Below are positions 27,743 through 30,320 of a stretch of DNA of 30,320 bases, piece by piece. How positions within the stretch are numbered: the first letter of the stretch is position 1; the number at the start of each line of letters is the position of its first letter. The notes beneath the pieces are model-generated. The model was not told the DNA's origin. It was given only the letters and a program-made list of their open reading frames with translations, and did no database searches. The DNA is from Amphimedon queenslandica (taxonomy: Eukaryota > Porifera > Demospongiae > Haplosclerida > Niphatidae), in the NCBI RefSeq assembly GCF_000090795.2, contig NW_003546324.1, positions 129,808 through 160,127 of the forward strand, read 5' to 3'. The translations under genes and the position numbers were made by a program.

Positions 27743-29582
27743 GAGTTATGGGTGTGGTTAGACGTAATAACTAAATCAATTAATGAAGGTGTGGTGTGTT
27801 TATTAAAAGTTAATTTATTTTCATGCATTTTAATTTCGCAAATCAATGGGGAATTCGCAAAATTCACGAAATTTGCACCCCTCGAAAAAAACCACTTATA
27901 CGGTACCAGTACTCAACTGAAACACCTGAAGAATAAACACCCACAACAGCACAGCAACTGTGCCAAAAAAAATTAAGGCAAATGAAGAAAAAAAGAAGGA
28001 AGAAAGATGAAAGCAGCACTGTCAAACAGCCCACCCTCCAACAAGCTGTAGAACGATCACAGCTTTATCCTAAAGATAGCATCAACAAAAAACTTGATGA
28101 AGTGTTGGTGAAAATGATATCAACTGACCTGCAGCCAATAAGTGAGATAGAGGATACTGGGTTCAAAGATTTTGTTGCACAACTGAACAACAAATATGAA
28201 CTACCCAGTCGTAGAAGTGTTATGAGCAGGCTGCATGATGTCTATGAGGAGGAGAAAACCAGGCTACATCAAGAACTGGAAACAGTTCTTGATATTGTTT
28301 TTACAACAGATATATGGACCTCAAACCAAAGTAGGTCATACTGTTGTGTTTCAATTCATTATATCACAAAGCAGTGGGAGTTGAAATCAGCAGTTATAGA
28401 GACTTTTGAGTTTTTGACTGACAATACAGCTGATAACGTTGCCTCTGAGCTGCTTCAGCCGGCAATATAGCTGAAAAAGTAGTCTGTGTTGTTGCAGACA
28501 ATGCAAGCAACATGATTGCAGCAATTGGAAGGACAACATGGTGGCATTTACCTTGTTTTACTCACTCATTAAACCTTGTGGTGCAAACAACTATCCGTAA
28601 TGATGACCATCTCACCCATGTTCAACAGAAATGTAAAGACACTGTGTCTCAATTCCATAGGAGTGTCAAGTCAGCTGAAAAGCAACGAGACATACAAAAG
28701 CAGCTGTCACTGCCTGAACATAAACTTGTGCAGGAAGTGACAACGAAATGGAATTCCACTTACATGTACCTCATGTTTCAGAGAATTTTTGAGCAAAAAG
28801 ATGTGCTCACAACAGCTCTCTGCTTGACTGACCAGAACCATCTCTGCCTCATAGATGACAAAAAGTCACTAATATCAGATTCACTCTCTGTATTGGGCAC
28901 ATTCCTTGAGCCTACAGTGAATATATTGGGGAATAAATATATCACAACATCACTGATTATTCCACTTGTCAACTTACAAAAGGCCATGATTTCTCATAAC
29001 TCAATCCCCCTAGCTACAAAGCTCTTGAGTGAATTGCCTCATAGTTTTGCTCCTGTTGAGGGAGCATTCATTACTGCTGTAACAACACTACTAGATCCTA
29101 GGTTCAAGAAACTGCCTTTTTCCACAGCAGCATCATCAGATCACGCAGTCAGCCGAATTACAAATGAGGTAGCCAACCTACTTACTGCATCCACAACTAC
29201 ATCAGAGAGCGATGAAGTATCTCCTAGTCATGCCGATGGTCTGACTACAGTTGCTTCTTCTAGTCTTTGGAACTCATTTGATGCTTCGGTATATGACTCT
29301 ACAAGCCACAAGAGGGCCCAGTCTCAGAACACTATCGAAGTACGAAGATTCTTTGAAGAGCCTAAAATAGATAGGACCAGGGATCCCTCTCAATTGTGGA
29401 AGCAGGACGAAGCCTGGTTTCCATACTTAAATCAAATTGCCTGTAAATACTTATGTATTCCGGGTTCATCTCTACCTTCAAAAAGGCTCTTTTCAAACGG
29501 TGGACAACTGGTTTTTGAGATACGTAGCAGGTTGAAACCAGAGAACATCGACAAGATGGTATTCCTAAATCAAAACCTTTAA

Positions 29583-29794
29583 AGTTTAAACTTGTAGCCA
29601 GCATGGCTAATAGACAATTCAGTTAGTGTCTATGCATGCAACCTATACACATAATACTATTATTATAACTATTGATACTTTAAAGGGGCATGGTTAATAG
29701 CATGTACTCAGAATCGTACTCAATACCATTGATACTCAGAGAAAAAGTACTCAAAATCGAACCGAATTAGATTTATTGGTATCACCCATCACTA
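29583..29794 (+). other. hAT 3' non-coding region and right end
   Basis: 3' UTR and subterminal sequence of the hAT. Imperfect repeats of the word ATACTCAGA / GTACTCA between 29705 and 29755 may be subterminal transposase-binding repeats. It ends with the inverted terminus at 29775-29794. Confidence 0.6.
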
Positions 29795-29802
29795 ATATTT
29801 GG

Positions 29803-29850
29803 ACAGCTCCCTGGTAACTAGTACTCAGGTATGGTCGTGGACAGATTGTA
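29803..29850 (+). pseudogene. pol: Gypsy pol continuation after the hAT insertion
   Basis: Continues the frame that ends LLEYL at 23234: DSSLVTSTQVWSWTDCMARC. It matches the short linker 'pVTs.qIr.WTd.D' between RNase H and integrase. The similarity is then lost and a stop follows. Confidence 0.6.
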
Positions 29851-29886
29851 TGGCACGCTGTTTGTAACAAAATTCCCAAGTCTGTG

Positions 29887-29961
29887 ATGTCACATTGTAA
29901 GCTTACAATGTCACATTGTAAGCTTACAATGTCACATCCTAAGCTTAAAATGTCACAATCT
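29887..29961. repeat. 21-bp tandem repeat with palindromic core
   Basis: Unit ATGTCACATTGTAAGCTTACA repeats at 29887, 29908 and 29929 (third copy diverged), with a partial fourth at 29950. Each full unit contains the perfect palindrome TTGTAAGCTTACAA across the unit junction. Confidence 0.92.
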
Positions 29962-30055
29962 AGTGTTTATGATAAATGTCACGTGAGTTAGCACATGTAC
30001 AGTGGGTGTGGTCACACACCCATTTAAAAATGGGGCTTTTGATTGTGCATTTCAG

Positions 30056-30195
30056 CAGTAAGAAGAGAGGTCGTGTTACCTGAAGGAGGCAATATTTTTG
30101 AGATCTTACAAGAGTTTAAGAAGATAGCTCCAGATGTTGAATTCTTTTCTGATAGTAGCAATGATGACGCAAGATTATGGAACTTTCTCCCTCTA
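30056..30195 (+). other. Possible exon fragment, unknown product
   Basis: After a splice-acceptor-like GTGCATTTCAG a frame reads AVRREVVLPEGGNIFEIL, then QEFKKIAPDVEFFSDSS and ends at a TAG in the 16-bp repeat. Codon use and composition look coding, and the acidic/hydrophobic pattern is protein-like, but I recognise no family. It could be a host exon or the remains of a further element. Confidence 0.3.
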
Positions 30196-30226
30196 TAGAC
30201 CTCTCCCTCTATAGACCTCTCCCTCA
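30187..30226. repeat. 16-bp tandem repeat, 2.5 copies
   Basis: CTCCCTCTATAGACCT at 30187 and 30203, then CTCCCTCA at 30219. Confidence 0.88.
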
Positions 30227-30320
30227 CTACTATTAAGTCACATCTCAAAATTCTTCTGGCATAATTTTCTGGCACATTTTGACCCAATTGATACTTGTTC
30301 TCTTCATATCATGTGTCCTG

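Larger units (their letters stand above)
24265..27903. mobile_element. pogo/Tigger-type (Tc1/mariner) transposon with a HIRAN-protease cargo gene
   Basis: TA duplication at 24263-24264 and 27904-27905; removing the insert restores the hAT codon order S-G-N-T-S-T. The ends CATTATAAGTGGGTTTTTT and the inverse right end CCGTATAAGTGGTTTTTTT resemble the CAGTATAA start of pogo TIRs and continue with a GAGGG word. Inside are a DDE transposase on the minus strand and a convergent HIRAN/Ulp1-like gene on the plus strand, each starting 160-190 bp from its end. The 3.64 kb length is large for a pogo element. Confidence 0.9.
24153..29582 (+). pseudogene. hAT transposase, split by a pogo-type insertion
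   Basis: A BED zinc finger starts at ATG 24153: FQKDSDPEFAVCLTCKTQIK then PNSGN. The codon ACC is divided between 24264 and 27906, and the finger ends after the insertion with STQLKHLKNKHPQQH. The rest (27982-29582) follows in register with one slip in an A run near 27970 and one frameshift near 28459. Motifs: TTDIWTSNQ (catalytic Asp), VVCVVADNASNM (second Asp), WWHLPCFTHSLNLVVQ, TKWNSTYMYL and, at the C-terminus, YLCIPGSSLPSKRLFSNGG followed by SRLKPENIDKMVFLNQN. The 356-codon second half is fully open. A TAA at 24180 sits where the family's BED Trp is expected. It cuts and pastes DNA by an RNase H-fold mechanism; this copy is recently dead. Confidence 0.93.
23235..29794 (+). mobile_element. 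hAT transposon (ZBED-type), 6,560 bp including a nested element
   Basis: The ends TAGTGCTGGGTGATTCCAAT (left) and the inverse of the right end TAGTGATGGGTGATACCAAT match at 18 of 20 positions. The flanks GTATTTGG (23227-23234) and ATATTTGG (29795-29802) form an 8-bp target duplication with one difference. The gypsy frame LLEYL continues as DSSLVTSTQVW when the element is removed, which confirms the boundaries. Without the nested pogo element it is about 2.9 kb. It encodes a single transposase. Confidence 0.9.
16928..29850 (+). mobile_element. Ty3/gypsy retrotransposon carrying nested insertions
   Basis: One decayed element (about 2.8 kb of own sequence) is spread over 13 kb. It consists of a split LTR (16928-16998 plus 20641-20820), a primer binding site at 20823, gag (20858-21608), protease/RT/RNase H (21609-23234) and, after the hAT insertion, a resumed frame at 29803 (DSSLVTSTQVW then SWTDC). 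That resumed frame matches the 'pVTs.qIr.WT..D' linker before integrase in Mag-like gypsy elements. Integrase and the 3' LTR are not visible after about 29850, so it is 3'-truncated or diverged beyond recognition. Confidence 0.82.

Noticed and set aside
27524..27976. Plus-strand 150-codon open frame
   Set aside because: Mostly antisense to the pogo transposase N-terminus and its TIR; only its last part (27906 onward) is real, as the end of the hAT BED finger.

Overview
The window is eukaryotic. It is AT-rich and shows spliceosomal introns of about 45-82 bp, microsatellites and many decayed transposable elements, with no bacterial-style operons. The mix (ZBED-type hAT, pogo, Merlin, Mag-like Ty3/gypsy, several non-LTR elements, a RecQ-helicase transposon, HIRAN/Ulp1-like proteins, very short introns) points to an early-branching animal, most likely a sponge. 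That assignment is inference; nothing here fixes the species. I found no convincing host gene: the whole 30 kb reads as a graveyard of mobile DNA.

Layout. 1-2097: a decayed ZBED-type hAT transposon. 3508-3795: a Merlin (IS1016-like) transposase remnant. 3952-4113: a hairpin MITE. 4446-5167: the 3' end of a Ty3/gypsy element with its LTR. 5306-5480: a chimeric copy of the hAT end fused to half of the MITE. 6438-6718: another MITE. 9145-11305 (minus): an AP-endonuclease-type non-LTR retrotransposon. 11484-11633: a Harbinger-like MITE. 11890-13939: a second non-LTR element ending in (TAA)n, with a 97-bp MITE inserted. 13946-14962: a tandem duplication of a 509-bp repeat unit. 14963-16447: the 3' part of a third retroelement ending near (ATT)n. 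16690-16866 (minus): a nuclease-domain fragment of another retroelement.

The right half is one nested structure. A Ty3/gypsy retrotransposon (LTR from 16928, PBS at 20823, gag, protease, RT and RNase H to 23234, resuming at 29803) has been hit twice. Its 5' LTR holds a 3,633-bp transposon (16999-20631) with ~57-bp terminal inverted repeats and an exact 9-bp target duplication; this carries a spliced DUF6589-like gene and, convergent to it, a RecQ-like helicase gene. Its pol gene holds a 6.56-kb ZBED-type hAT (23235-29794) with an 8-bp duplication. The hAT's BED-finger codon was in turn split by a 3.64-kb pogo-type element (24265-27903, TA duplication), which carries a pogo transposase (minus) and a HIRAN plus Ulp1/C48-like protease gene (plus). 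A further MITE-like repeat (25613-26243) lies inside the pogo element. So there are up to four levels of insertion, and the order of events can be read directly.

The most interesting object is the helicase/DUF6589 transposon: two convergent genes, each starting 140-230 bp inside its own terminal inverted repeat. The second is the pogo element with its HIRAN-protease cargo. All protein genes carry stops or frameshifts, so the copies here are dead, but several (the hAT transposase, the helicase and the DUF6589 exons) are only lightly damaged.
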